Shown: positions 8,355-15,257 of the stretch, one piece after another
How positions within the stretch are numbered: the first letter of the stretch is position 1
Layout: the number at the start of each line of letters is the position of its first letter
NCBI GenBank assembly: GCA_028715345.1
Contig: JAQUSB010000011.1
Span: forward strand, 1-54,047
Direction of reading: 5' to 3'
DNA length: 54,047 nucleotides
Source: Candidatus Omnitrophota bacterium
Lineage (GTDB): Bacteria; Omnitrophota; Gorgyraeia; 2-01-FULL-45-10
Translations under genes and position numbers: made by a program
The notes under the pieces: generated by a model
Database searches by the model: none
What the model was told of the DNA's origin: nothing
The model's input: the letters and a program-made list of their open reading frames with translations, nothing else

Positions 8355-8789
8355 ATGTCGGAGCGAACACTATATATAACCGCCGTTGATAAGGAACGTC
8401 TGCATGAATTAATAATATCGACGAGGGAAAACGCCGCTGAGAGCGAGGTCCATTTAAAAGATCTTGAGGCCGAATTAGAGAAAGCAATTATAGTTTCGTC
8501 CAAAGACATCCCCCGCGATGTTATTACTATGGATTCGCAGGTTTGTGTTAAAGATCTGGATACGCAGGAAGAAAATGTGTATACATTGGTTTTTCCGAGC
8601 CATTCCGATATAGAACGAAATAGAATATCGGTCCTATCACCCATAGGTGTAGCCTTGCTCGGATATAGGGCAGGCGATGTTATTGAATGGAAGGTCCCCG
8701 CGGGCATCAGAAAACTAAAGATCAAGAAAATCTTATATCAACCCGAGGCGATAGAAAAAGGCGGAAACAATAACGCAGGCAAAAAATGA
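8355..8789 (+). CDS. rnk: Rnk-like / GreA-GreB C-terminal family regulator
   Basis: 144 residues. A short helical N-terminus (HELIISTRENAAES) is followed by the Rnk/GreA FKBP-like domain: IPRDVITMDSQVCVKDLDT, RISVLSPIGVALLGYRAGDVIEWKVPAG and ILYQPEA. Rnk proteins bind RNA polymerase near the secondary channel but carry a shortened coiled coil, so they do not stimulate cleavage as GreA does. The stop overlaps the next gene by 4 nt, starting a small operon that leads into speB-pdaD. Confidence 0.85.
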   Translation: MSERTLYITAVDKERLHELIISTRENAAESEVHLKDLEAELEKAIIVSSKDIPRDVITMDSQVCVKDLDTQEENVYTLVFPSHSDIERNRISVLSPIGVALLGYRAGDVIEWKVPAGIRKLKIKKILYQPEAIEKGGNNNAGKK

Positions 8790-9088
8790 AAATGGGGAAT
8801 AAATTAGTGTTTAAAATGAATCTTTTAAATGAGTTGGAATTTTTTAAATTCCGAATCGAGAAAATAGAAGGTAATTTCGCTAAAAAAGCCACCGCAGAAA
8901 GATGCAACCAATTAATAAGAGAGGCCAAACTTCTGTTGGGTGATAAAGTAGAGCATGTAAAAGAGATAGATGCAAACGAACTGACAAAAGATATGGAACT
9001 AGGCGTGGATAAGGCAGAAATGAGTGAAAAGATTTCCCAGTTGATAAATTCAGTAAACGATGAATTAAACGCTGAATTAAGGAGGTGA
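8786..9088 (+). CDS. small charged helical protein of unknown function
   Basis: 100 residues, highly charged and predicted mostly helical (ELEFFKFRIEKIEGNF, MSEKISQLINSVNDELNAEL). No family recognised. ATG 8786 overlaps the rnk stop; a second in-frame ATG at 8792 is also possible. Its stop is embedded in the strong ribosome-binding site of the DUF2934 gene, so translation of the two is probably coupled. Confidence 0.6.
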   Translation: MKMGNKLVFKMNLLNELEFFKFRIEKIEGNFAKKATAERCNQLIREAKLLLGDKVEHVKEIDANELTKDMELGVDKAEMSEKISQLINSVNDELNAELRR

Positions 9089-9093
9089 TTTAA

Positions 9094-9258
9094 ATGGTAA
9101 GAAAAAATGCTTCAAAAGGACCGCAGAGGTCGGAGAAGACCGTGGAATCGATCAGAAAGAAAGCCTATGAAATTTACGAGAAGAACGGCAGGGTGCCGGG
9201 CCGGGATTTGAATAATTGGCTGGAGGCCGAGACTATAATATTAAAAATCACGAGATAG
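9094..9258 (+). CDS. DUF2934 small protein
   Basis: 54 residues, basic N-terminus, then the DUF2934 signature: IRKKAYEIYEKNGRVPGRDL followed by NNWLEAE. It has an excellent ribosome-binding site, GGAGGTGAT (9081-9089), directly before ATG 9094, which marks it as a real gene despite its size. The family is common in proteobacteria and candidate phyla, of unknown function. The agmatinase gene starts 8 nt after its stop, so the two are co-transcribed. Confidence 0.85.
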   Translation: MVRKNASKGPQRSEKTVESIRKKAYEIYEKNGRVPGRDLNNWLEAETIILKITR

Positions 9259-9266
9259 GATTAAAT

Positions 9267-10187
9267 ATGAATGAAAACCAAGCCTTAAAACCTATTTTTT
9301 ATCGTTTATCCGATAAGAAATTCGGCGACATCGATGAGGATTATTCTAATTTCAAAAAATCCAAAGTCGTTGTAGTCCAAATTCCTTATGAAAAGACGAC
9401 CACGTACATTAAAGGCACAAAAAACGGTCCTGCGGCCATAATAGATGCCTCCGGAAATATGGAGCTATTTGACGACGAGTTAAACCAGGAGATCTATAAG
9501 ATCGGCATCCATACCGTAGAGATCCCGGGCATATCCGATGCAGGGCCGGAAGATATGGTAAAAAAGGTCCGTGATACCGCAGATGAACTTTTAAGGCTTG
9601 GTAAATTTCCCGTATTTCTCGGAGGAGAACATTCCGTATCTATAGGCGCAGTAGCCGCTATGAAAAAGAATTATCCCGATATGTCGGTTTTGCAGCTGGA
9701 CGCTCATTATGATTTAAGGGATGAATATTTAGGATCTAAATATAATCATGCGTGTGCCGCAAGGCGCATATCCGAAATGTGCCCTCTGGTGCAAGCCGGC
9801 GTAAGAAGCCTATCGAAAGAAGAAAAAGATTTTTTAAATACCAAGGCCAACGGGAATATCAAGACCGTAAATGTTTATGACATTTTGGAGAAACCGCTCT
9901 GGAAAGACTATGCCATTAACGGTTTATCCGAAAATGTGTATATAACGATCGATCTGGATGTTTTCGATCCGTCTATAATGCCCGCAGTCGGTACGCCGGA
10001 GCCCGGCGGTATTGGATGGTACGAAATAACGGATTTCTTAAAGGAAATAGCAAAAGATAAAAAGATAATAGGATTTGACGTTGTAGAGCTTTGCCCGATG
10101 GAAAATCAGATAATGTCGAATTTCCTGGCGGCCAAGCTTATATATAGATTACTGGGGTATATTTATATGTCGAACAATAAAAAATAA
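9267..10187 (+). CDS. speB: agmatinase (ureohydrolase family)
   Basis: 306 residues from ATG 9267; a longer frame from 9216 would overlap the DUF2934 gene and adds non-conserved residues. All binuclear manganese ligands are present: GGEHSVS, DAHYDLRDE and TIDLDVFDPS, as is PGGIGWYE near the end. The enzyme splits agmatine to putrescine and urea. Assignment as agmatinase rather than arginase or formiminoglutamase rests on the adjacent pyruvoyl arginine decarboxylase and nearby hss. Confidence 0.9.
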   Translation: MNENQALKPIFYRLSDKKFGDIDEDYSNFKKSKVVVVQIPYEKTTTYIKGTKNGPAAIIDASGNMELFDDELNQEIYKIGIHTVEIPGISDAGPEDMVKKVRDTADELLRLGKFPVFLGGEHSVSIGAVAAMKKNYPDMSVLQLDAHYDLRDEYLGSKYNHACAARRISEMCPLVQAGVRSLSKEEKDFLNTKANGNIKTVNVYDILEKPLWKDYAINGLSENVYITIDLDVFDPSIMPAVGTPEPGGIGWYEITDFLKEIAKDKKIIGFDVVELCPMENQIMSNFLAAKLIYRLLGYIYMSNNKK

Positions 10188-10205
10188 TCCATGAGGAAAT
10201 AAGAA

Positions 10206-10775
10206 ATGATACTTGTTCCCAGAAAAAACCTCCTTGTTCCCAAAAAGATGTTCTTTACAAAAGGCGTAGGTACGCATAATGCGGAACTCAGGAGCTTTGA
10301 GTTGGCGTTAAGGGATGCCGGCATAGAAAGATGCAATCTTGTACACGTTTCAAGTATTTTGCCCCCTGAATGCAAGATAATATCCAAAACCGAAGGGTTG
10401 AAAGAGCTTGTCGCGGGGATGATAACCTTTACCGTTATGGCCAGAGCTTGTTCCAATGAGCCGCACCGTTTAATAGCGGCCAGCGTAGGCTGCGCGGTAC
10501 CGGCGGATTCAAACACATATGGCTATTTAAGCGAGCACCACGCTTTCGGCGAAAACGAACATGTTGCCGGTGATTTTGCGGAAGACCTGGCCGTTGAGAT
10601 GCTGGCGTCCACTCTCGGCGTAGAATACGATGAAGACAAATCATGGGACGAAAATAAAGAAATATACCAGTTAAAGGACAAAATAATCAGCACCTCAAAT
10701 ATTACGCAATCCGCAATAGTGGATACGGAAGGCAATCATTCCACCGTAGTAGCCGCCGCCGTATTTCTGTTTTAA
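10206..10775 (+). CDS. pdaD: pyruvoyl-dependent arginine decarboxylase
   Basis: 189 residues, close to the roughly 160-195 of PdaD. The self-cleavage site is LVHVSSILPP, with S49-S50 the expected scissile bond that generates the pyruvoyl group. Other hallmarks are FFTKGVGTHN, ELRSFELALRDAGI and GEDxAVEML-like EDLAVEML. It makes agmatine from arginine, feeding agmatinase encoded 18 nt upstream. It is the last gene before a strong terminator, closing the polyamine cluster. Confidence 0.9.
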   Translation: MILVPRKNLLVPKKMFFTKGVGTHNAELRSFELALRDAGIERCNLVHVSSILPPECKIISKTEGLKELVAGMITFTVMARACSNEPHRLIAASVGCAVPADSNTYGYLSEHHAFGENEHVAGDFAEDLAVEMLASTLGVEYDEDKSWDENKEIYQLKDKIISTSNITQSAIVDTEGNHSTVVAAAVFLF

Positions 10776-10810
10776 AAACGAAGAGGTAGATCCCGGGCTA
10801 TAAAAAAGCA

Positions 10811-10850
10811 AGACCTTCTTAGGCCGCCGGCCTTTGAAGGTTTTTTGTTT
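10811..10850 (+). terminator. intrinsic terminator after pdaD
   Basis: ACCTTC (10813-10818) pairs with GAAGGT (10836-10841), and AGGCC/GGCCT pairs inside around a GCC loop, followed by TTTTTTGTTT. The stem has a two-base internal mismatch. Confidence 0.85.
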
Positions 10851-10863
10851 ATATCGACTTTTA

Positions 10864-10892
10864 TTGAAATATGGCAACTCATAGGATATAAT
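10864..10892 (+). promoter_or_regulatory. strong sigma70-type promoter
   Basis: TTGAAA (10864-10869), a 17-nt spacer and a perfect TATAAT (10887-10892). The predicted start at about 10899 is only some 8 nt before ATG 10907. It begins the transcript carrying the 50-residue ORF, tspO and the miaB 5' fragment. Confidence 0.75.
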
Positions 10893-10906
10893 ATTCATAT
10901 TAATAT

Positions 10907-11059
10907 ATGACTGAAACAGATACCATGCCGCAGGAAAATGCACTCCATAAAGTAAGCTTGAATTCTCAGGACACGGAACATTCCCATAAAGATCCCCATG
11001 CATTCGATGGAGATAAGGCAATTGCCGATCTTGGCCGTGGGGACAGGTTAAAGGTTTAA
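10907..11059 (+). CDS. small ORF, 50 residues, unknown
   Basis: Encodes a polar, acidic/His-rich peptide (SLNSQDTEHSHKDPHAFDGD) with no membrane segment and no recognised family. Its ATG lies only about 8 nt after the predicted transcription start, so translation would be near-leaderless. It precedes tspO by 46 nt. It could be a small regulatory protein or simply an open stretch of leader. Confidence 0.35.
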   Translation: MTETDTMPQENALHKVSLNSQDTEHSHKDPHAFDGDKAIADLGRGDRLKV

Positions 11060-11105
11060 AATCTCAGACGGTACAAGAGGAAATGTGAGACAGGAGCCGC
11101 CGTAA

Positions 11106-11573
11106 TTGCTTAAATTGATAATAAGTATAATTGTCTGTCATTGCGCAGGTATTATCGGGGCGGTCTTTACCCAAAAATCTATACCTGGATGGTATGAGCA
11201 TATTAAAAAACCTTCTTTCAATCCGCCTGGCTGGGTATTTGGACCAGTTTGGGTAACATTATATACCATGATGGGCATTGCGGCCTATATTGTTTGGAAG
11301 AAAGGTTTTCAGTTCTCCGGAGTAAAGGCGGCATTGACAGCATTCCTTATCCAGCTGATTTTAAATAGCCTGTGGTCCATAGTGTTTTTTGGCGGTAGAT
11401 CGATAGGAGGGGCTCTGGTGGTTATTGTATTTTTGTGGTTATCGATACTTTGGACGATGGCGGCTTTTTTTCTTGTTTCAAGGCCAGCATGTTTTTTGTT
11501 GCTACCATATATTCTATGGGTTAGCTTTGCGGTCGTTCTTAATATAGAGCTATTCAAGTTGAATCAGAGATGA
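11106..11573 (+). CDS. tspO: TspO/MBR family membrane protein
   Basis: 155 residues, five hydrophobic helices, the normal TspO size. Family motifs visible: IPGWYEHIKKPSFNPPGWVFGPVWVTLYTMMGIAAY and the helix containing LNSLWSIVFFG. TspO binds porphyrins and cholesterol-like ligands and is linked to stress and tetrapyrrole handling. The start is TTG 11106 behind AGGAG. The stop overlaps the ATG of a miaB-like 5' fragment by 4 nt, which suggests tspO-miaB was once one operon. Confidence 0.9.
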   Translation: MLKLIISIIVCHCAGIIGAVFTQKSIPGWYEHIKKPSFNPPGWVFGPVWVTLYTMMGIAAYIVWKKGFQFSGVKAALTAFLIQLILNSLWSIVFFGGRSIGGALVVIVFLWLSILWTMAAFFLVSRPACFLLLPYILWVSFAVVLNIELFKLNQR

Positions 11574-11656
11574 GAAAAGTATTTATAAAGACATTTGGTT
11601 GCCAGATGGGTACGTTGTTACAAACCGCTTTTACAATTTCTGGCAGGGACGTATAA
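11570..11656 (+). pseudogene. miaB 5'-end fragment 1 (candidate attL of the island)
   Basis: ATG 11570 overlaps the tspO stop and opens a 28-codon frame beginning MRKVFIKTFGCQM, the classic N-terminus of MiaB methylthiotransferase, then diverging into non-homologous GTLLQTAF and a stop. Joining its CAGATG (11603-11608) to CAGATG at 34205-34210 restores MRKVFIKTFGCQM-NMRDSEY, an ideal MiaB start. The simplest reading is the original 5' end of miaB, cut by insertion. From 11657 to 11765 no gene is seen; a 17-nt motif at 11708-11724 recurs at 15223-15239 (15/17). Confidence 0.75.
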
Positions 11657-11765
11657 TAAGGGTTGATAATTTGCCGTAATTAGAGTTGCGGGAATTCGCT
11701 TTCAAGGAACCGTGCGTAAGTGAAATTAGATATGCGGCGCAAAGATCGTAACATATCAATCATAA

Positions 11766-12329
11766 ATGGTTATTAAGGGTTCAAAAATTAAATTAAGGCC
11801 GGCTGTTCTTTCTGAGCGCAGAATGATTTACGCGTGGCTGGCAAATTCGGATTTAACGCCGTCGTTTATAGGGCCTCCGGATTATCCTGATTCCCGCATC
11901 CCAACCTTGAGAGAATTCTGTCAGGATTACAAGGCGAGCTTCTTTAGCTCTATCGGTAATAAAACCGGAAAAAATTATATTATCAGTGCCAATAATATCC
12001 GCGCCGGTACAGTAGGATATGATTTATTCGACGCAAAGAAACAGAGAGTGGTTTTAGATATCTGGATGAGAGCGGAAAAATATTGCGGCAAAGGTTACGG
12101 TACGGATGCTTTGATAACGATTTGCGGCTTCCTGAACAAGCGATACGGCATAAAGGATTTTTATATTGCGCCATCTTCGAGGAATAAGCGCGCCATAGCG
12201 GCATATCGAAAGGCGGGTTTTAGGCCCATAAAAATGTCTCAAAGTACAGCAATAAAAGAATTCGGCGTGGATATTTTTGATTATCCGGATAATATTGTTA
12301 TGAGAAAAACATTAAAAACGCTCACGTGA
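11766..12329 (+). CDS. GNAT-family N-acetyltransferase
   Basis: 187 residues. N-terminal strand IKLRPAVLSERRMIYAWLAN is typical of RimJ/RimL-like acetyltransferases. The acetyl-CoA pyrophosphate loop reads AEKYCGKGYGTDAL, and the C-terminal NKRAIAAYRKAGFRP motif is intact. Substrate unknown; small-molecule or antibiotic-type acetylation is as likely as protein acetylation. It has no clear Shine-Dalgarno sequence and lies between two miaB 5' fragments, so it is treated as island cargo. Confidence 0.85.
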   Translation: MVIKGSKIKLRPAVLSERRMIYAWLANSDLTPSFIGPPDYPDSRIPTLREFCQDYKASFFSSIGNKTGKNYIISANNIRAGTVGYDLFDAKKQRVVLDIWMRAEKYCGKGYGTDALITICGFLNKRYGIKDFYIAPSSRNKRAIAAYRKAGFRPIKMSQSTAIKEFGVDIFDYPDNIVMRKTLKTLT

Positions 12330-12400
12330 GCAAAAAATATTCCTTAAGACGTTTGGTCGGCCGTTGGAGTTAAGTTTACAGACGATACAATAACAACATA
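12326..12400 (+). pseudogene. miaB 5'-end fragment 2, frameshifted
   Basis: GTG 12326 overlaps the GNAT stop exactly as fragment 1 overlaps tspO. It reads SKKYS, then after a one-base shift LKTFGRPLELSLQ, matching K-VFIKTFGCQM. The DNA core TTTGGTCGGCCGTTG aligns base-for-base with TTTGGTTGCCAGATG of fragment 1. Confidence 0.55.
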
Positions 12401-12420
12401 TCGTTAAGAAGGGGGAAAAA

Positions 12421-12541
12421 ATGAAGATATGAGTATTTATTTCAAGTAATGACTCAAAAGACATGTTGCAGTGCTTTACGCTACGCAAATGGTTTGGGCA
12501 TAAAGAAAAACATTGGGAAGAATGTAATATAAGCTTGTGAA
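12421..12541 (+). pseudogene. decayed DsrE-like gene remnant
   Basis: Reads MKI-stop-VFISSNDSKD, then in another frame ALRYANGLGIK, then GKNVI. This parallels the intact gene at 22702 (MKIGIIISSNDAE, ALRYANFALGQK, GKGVEY). At least one nonsense change, one frameshift and a deletion are present. The copy indicates that a DsrE-type gene was carried in more than one segment of the island. Confidence 0.6.
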
Positions 12542-12569
12542 ATAATCTTAAACGGTAAAGGAGAACAGT

Positions 12570-13679
12570 ATGAACACTATAGAAAAAGCTTTAATCCACG
12601 GGTTATTTATTCATTTGCATCACAACATCGATAAAGTAATAGATTTCAAAAGATTCCAGGAATTAAATCTCCAGGTTGACAAGGTTTGGCCGGACGCCTT
12701 GGCGATAGGGCCTGAAAAAAATGATGATGCCGCGGTCTTTCAAATCCCCGGCATGAAAGGTTTTGTGGTCGCTAAGCTGGAAAGCCATTGTTCTCCCGCC
12801 GTGCCAAGGCCGTATGACGCTGCTGCCACCGGGGCCGGAGGAGCGATGCGTGATATTGTAGCTATGGGCGGCCGGCCGGTTTTCCTTCTGGATTTCATCG
12901 GGACCAGGCCTCTCGATCAGGAAGTCATCGTTGGGCCGTGCGGTTTTTCGGGACGCTGCACATGCGGCAAATGCAAGGTGATGCTCAGCCATGAGAGGTT
13001 GAATCTGATGGTTAAAGGATTGAGTGATATGTGTAAGACCATGGATGTATTTATTGTCGGGGGAGGATTCTCTACCTCTTTTTCCGATATTGTACCGGCC
13101 GTTGTTGTGTCGGTCATCGGGAAATTAGTGACGGATAGGCCTTTAACCAAACCAGCCAAAAAGGCCGGAGATAAGATTGTCATTATTGGCGTCACCGGCA
13201 ATGACGGTAATGATACGCTTCACCGCGCTGGCTTGGTAAAAGAGATGCGTCCCGCCATAGCCTTGTTCAAAGAAGAGAGGGTCGCCATGGAAGCGGCTCT
13301 TGCCGCTTTCGGTACGGGTATGATCAATGCCTGCTCCGATTGCGGTGCCGCCGGTATTGGGGCCGCAGTGTGTGAATCAGCCAGGTATGGGGGATTGGGC
13401 GCGAAGGTGGATTTATCTAACGTTCCGGTTTCAGTCAAAGAGATTACCCCGCAGGAAATTTTGATCTGTGAGACGCAAGCCCGCTATCTGGTTCAGGTCG
13501 CGCCGGAATCGCTTGACGCAGTACTGAAAGCCATACGGACTAAAACAGATAATGTCGCGGTGATCGGAGAAATTACCGGGGACGATAAAGAGACTTTTAC
13601 ATATAAGGGAGAAACCATTGCTGTTATTCCCAATAAACCGTCGCAAGAGACGTTAAAGGCCCTCGAAAGCGGCGCATAA
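12570..13679 (+). CDS. PurL/AIR-synthase-like single-domain protein with cysteine cluster
   Basis: 369 residues covering one AIRS/PurL unit, about half of a PurL. Recognisable: NDDAAVF (51-57), KLESHCSP (69-76) where PurL has KxESHNHP, ATGAGGAMRDIVAMGGRPV (86-104), and a C-terminal half with SDCGAAGIGAAVCESARYGGLG. Unusual is an insertion with C124, C130, C132 and C135 (C-x5-C-x-C-x2-C) and further C255/C258, suggesting a metal or Fe-S site. The catalytic histidine positions are altered, so canonical FGAM synthase activity is doubtful. ATG follows AAAGGAGA. Confidence 0.8.
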   Translation: MNTIEKALIHGLFIHLHHNIDKVIDFKRFQELNLQVDKVWPDALAIGPEKNDDAAVFQIPGMKGFVVAKLESHCSPAVPRPYDAAATGAGGAMRDIVAMGGRPVFLLDFIGTRPLDQEVIVGPCGFSGRCTCGKCKVMLSHERLNLMVKGLSDMCKTMDVFIVGGGFSTSFSDIVPAVVVSVIGKLVTDRPLTKPAKKAGDKIVIIGVTGNDGNDTLHRAGLVKEMRPAIALFKEERVAMEAALAAFGTGMINACSDCGAAGIGAAVCESARYGGLGAKVDLSNVPVSVKEITPQEILICETQARYLVQVAPESLDAVLKAIRTKTDNVAVIGEITGDDKETFTYKGETIAVIPNKPSQETLKALESGA

Positions 13680-13712
13680 GAGAAAAACAGCAGGGTCGAA
13701 TGCTGAAAGAGC

Positions 13713-13742
13713 ACGTAGGTCACCCTTAAGGGTGACCTACGT
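13713..13742 (+). repeat. 30-bp perfect palindrome, REP-like, copy 1
   Basis: GTAGG-TCACCC-TTAA-GGGTGA-CCTAC extended by AC/GT on each side, followed by GTTGTGGATAAC. Copy 2 at 15159 has the same outer arms, TTAA centre and 12-nt tail but different, compensating inner arms. Confidence 0.85.
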
Positions 13743-13767
13743 TGTGGATAACCGAGGGTATCGAAAA

Positions 13768-14316
13768 GTGAAAAACTTTTCTATTCCAAGAATTATAAAC
13801 CCTGAGGACGTAAGAATAATAATGGTTTGTGAGGCCATGCCGGAAAAAGAGAATGATTATTTTTATTCTTCGCAAGATTCGCTTTATGTTCTGAATACTG
13901 TTGACGCATTCAATAACGCCGGAATTCCGGTTAAAAACATGGGAGACATTATAAAAAAGGGAGTTTATCTTACGGTTGCGGTTAAATCGCCGCGGAAAGG
14001 ACTGACCGTTCCCCTCAAGAAGATAGAGAATGATTCTTATGTTCTCGAAGAAGAGTTAAAAATGTTCCCCAAAGTAAAAGCAATACTTTTAATGGGGGAC
14101 GCTGCCATCAAAGCGCTGAATTTCATCTCGAAGAGGACTTTCAAGGCAAAGGCAGTTCCAAGCGGTTCAACGTATAAGATCAGGAGCGGAAAATTTTATT
14201 TTGGCAAGGTCCGGGTTTTCCCTTCTTATCTACAGACAGGGAAGAATTTTCTCATCGAAAAATCCAAGCAAGCCATGGTTGCGCAAGACATCAAAAATGC
14301 ATTTAAACTTTTGTAA
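13768..14316 (+). CDS. uracil-DNA-glycosylase-superfamily protein
   Basis: 182 residues from GTG 13768; the frame is open to GTG 13732, but that start lies inside the palindromic repeat. Superfamily features: IIMVCEAMPEKENDYFYSS (motif A region), VKAILLMGDAAIKALNF (central strand), and VFPSYLQTGKNFLIEKS, corresponding to the C-terminal hPS motif. The key catalytic residues differ from classical UDG, so substrate is uncertain. It is followed 9 nt later by the DUF1905 gene. Confidence 0.7.
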   Translation: MKNFSIPRIINPEDVRIIMVCEAMPEKENDYFYSSQDSLYVLNTVDAFNNAGIPVKNMGDIIKKGVYLTVAVKSPRKGLTVPLKKIENDSYVLEEELKMFPKVKAILLMGDAAIKALNFISKRTFKAKAVPSGSTYKIRSGKFYFGKVRVFPSYLQTGKNFLIEKSKQAMVAQDIKNAFKLL

Positions 14317-14325
14317 TTTTTTCAT

Positions 14326-14616
14326 ATGAGCAGGGTATTTACTTTCAGAAATAAAGTCTGGAAAGATCCGAAGGCGGAAGGCTGGTATTTTATCAGCCTG
14401 AATAACACGCTATCGTGGAAAATCAGGGGATTGCCTGATAAAAAAGAAAGTAAGTTAGGATTAGTAAAAGCTATTGCCACAGTAGGAGAAACTTCCTGGG
14501 CAACTACCCTTTTTCCGACAAAAAAGGGTAATTATGTGATGTCTATCATAAGAAACGTGCGCCAGAAAGAAAAAATTGAGGATAAGGATATCCTGACAGT
14601 AAAAATAGAAATTTAA
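14326..14616 (+). CDS. DUF1905 domain protein
   Basis: 96 residues, essentially one DUF1905 domain: W-FISLNNTLSWKIRG, VKAIATVGETSWATTLFPTKKGNYVMSI and the ending EDKDILTVKIEI. The family forms a small beta-barrel and is often fused to YdeI-type domains; biochemical role unknown. Close spacing to the UDG-like gene suggests one transcript. Confidence 0.8.
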   Translation: MSRVFTFRNKVWKDPKAEGWYFISLNNTLSWKIRGLPDKKESKLGLVKAIATVGETSWATTLFPTKKGNYVMSIIRNVRQKEKIEDKDILTVKIEI

Positions 14617-14647
14617 CCGGAAGAGCAAGTGGAAAAGGAGGCAAGGA

Positions 14648-15148
14648 ATGAGAAGGATAGGCATGGCCGCGTTTCTTATAGCTTTTGTATTTACTGGTAT
14701 ATGTTTAGCCGATGAGATTAAAGGGAAGGTTAGCTCTGTGGACAAAACGAAAAAGACACTGCAGATTTCCGGCGTGCAAGTACTGGCAGGTGACGCGTGG
14801 GTGGAAAACGAACAAGATTATCCGCTTGCACTAAGCGATATAACGCAAGGAAATTATGTTGAAATAAACGGGAAATTTATCGGCCCGTCAGAGATGAAGG
14901 CAAACAAAATCGACAGAAAGATCATGGAGTGCGCGGTGGTAGAGGGCAAAATAGCATCACTAGATTTTAAGAAAAGAGAAATCGTCATTAGTGGTATTAC
15001 GGTAAAAGTTCCTTCCAGTGCTTGGCTGGAAGGCCCCAATCGCGTTAGAATACCGCTTGAGTTATTTGCTCCGGGTTATTCTGTGGAATGCAGGGGAGAC
15101 TGGACCGGGCCTGCAGAATTAACGGCGTTTAAAGTGGTTGTTGACTAA
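14648..15148 (+). CDS. secreted protein with two DUF5666-like OB-type repeats
   Basis: 166 residues. A signal peptide (MRRIGMAAFLIAFVFTGICLA, cleavage after LA near residue 21) is followed by two repeats: EIKGKVSSVDKTKKTLQISGVQV and VVEGKIASLDFKKREIVISGITV, each followed by an acidic or hydrophobic strand. These match the small beta-barrel DUF5666 domain of exported proteins. It has a good AAAAGGAGG site. Likely periplasmic; function unknown. Confidence 0.75.
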   Translation: MRRIGMAAFLIAFVFTGICLADEIKGKVSSVDKTKKTLQISGVQVLAGDAWVENEQDYPLALSDITQGNYVEINGKFIGPSEMKANKIDRKIMECAVVEGKIASLDFKKREIVISGITVKVPSSAWLEGPNRVRIPLELFAPGYSVECRGDWTGPAELTAFKVVVD

Positions 15149-15158
15149 AGCTGTAGCT

Positions 15159-15196
15159 GTAGGCCAGGTTTAAACCTGGCCTACGTTGTGGATAAC
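15159..15196 (+). repeat. REP-like palindrome, copy 2, with shared 12-nt tail
   Basis: GTAGG-CCAGGT-TTAA-ACCTGG-CCTAC is a perfect 26-bp palindrome (15159-15184) followed by GTTGTGGATAAC, identical to the tail of copy 1. Four nt later begins miaB 5' fragment 3. Confidence 0.85.
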
Positions 15197-15199
15197 TTT

Positions 15200-15238
15200 A
15201 TGAATAAAAAAGTATTTATCAAAACCTTACGTAAGTGA
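15200..15238 (+). pseudogene. miaB 5'-end fragment 3
   Basis: ATG 15200 opens MNKKVFIKTLRK and a stop. The first nine residues match MiaB N-termini; the frame then runs into AACCTTACGTAAGTGAA (15223-15239), a near copy of the motif at 11708-11724 downstream of fragment 1. It therefore looks like a deletion derivative of a fragment-1-type junction. Confidence 0.55.
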
Positions 15239-15257
15239 AGTGTAAGCGAGGTGGTTA

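Noticed and set aside
10695-11021. Minus-strand frame of 108 codons around the pdaD terminator
   Set aside because: It reads through a bidirectional-looking terminator and the promoter at 10864, with no family features.
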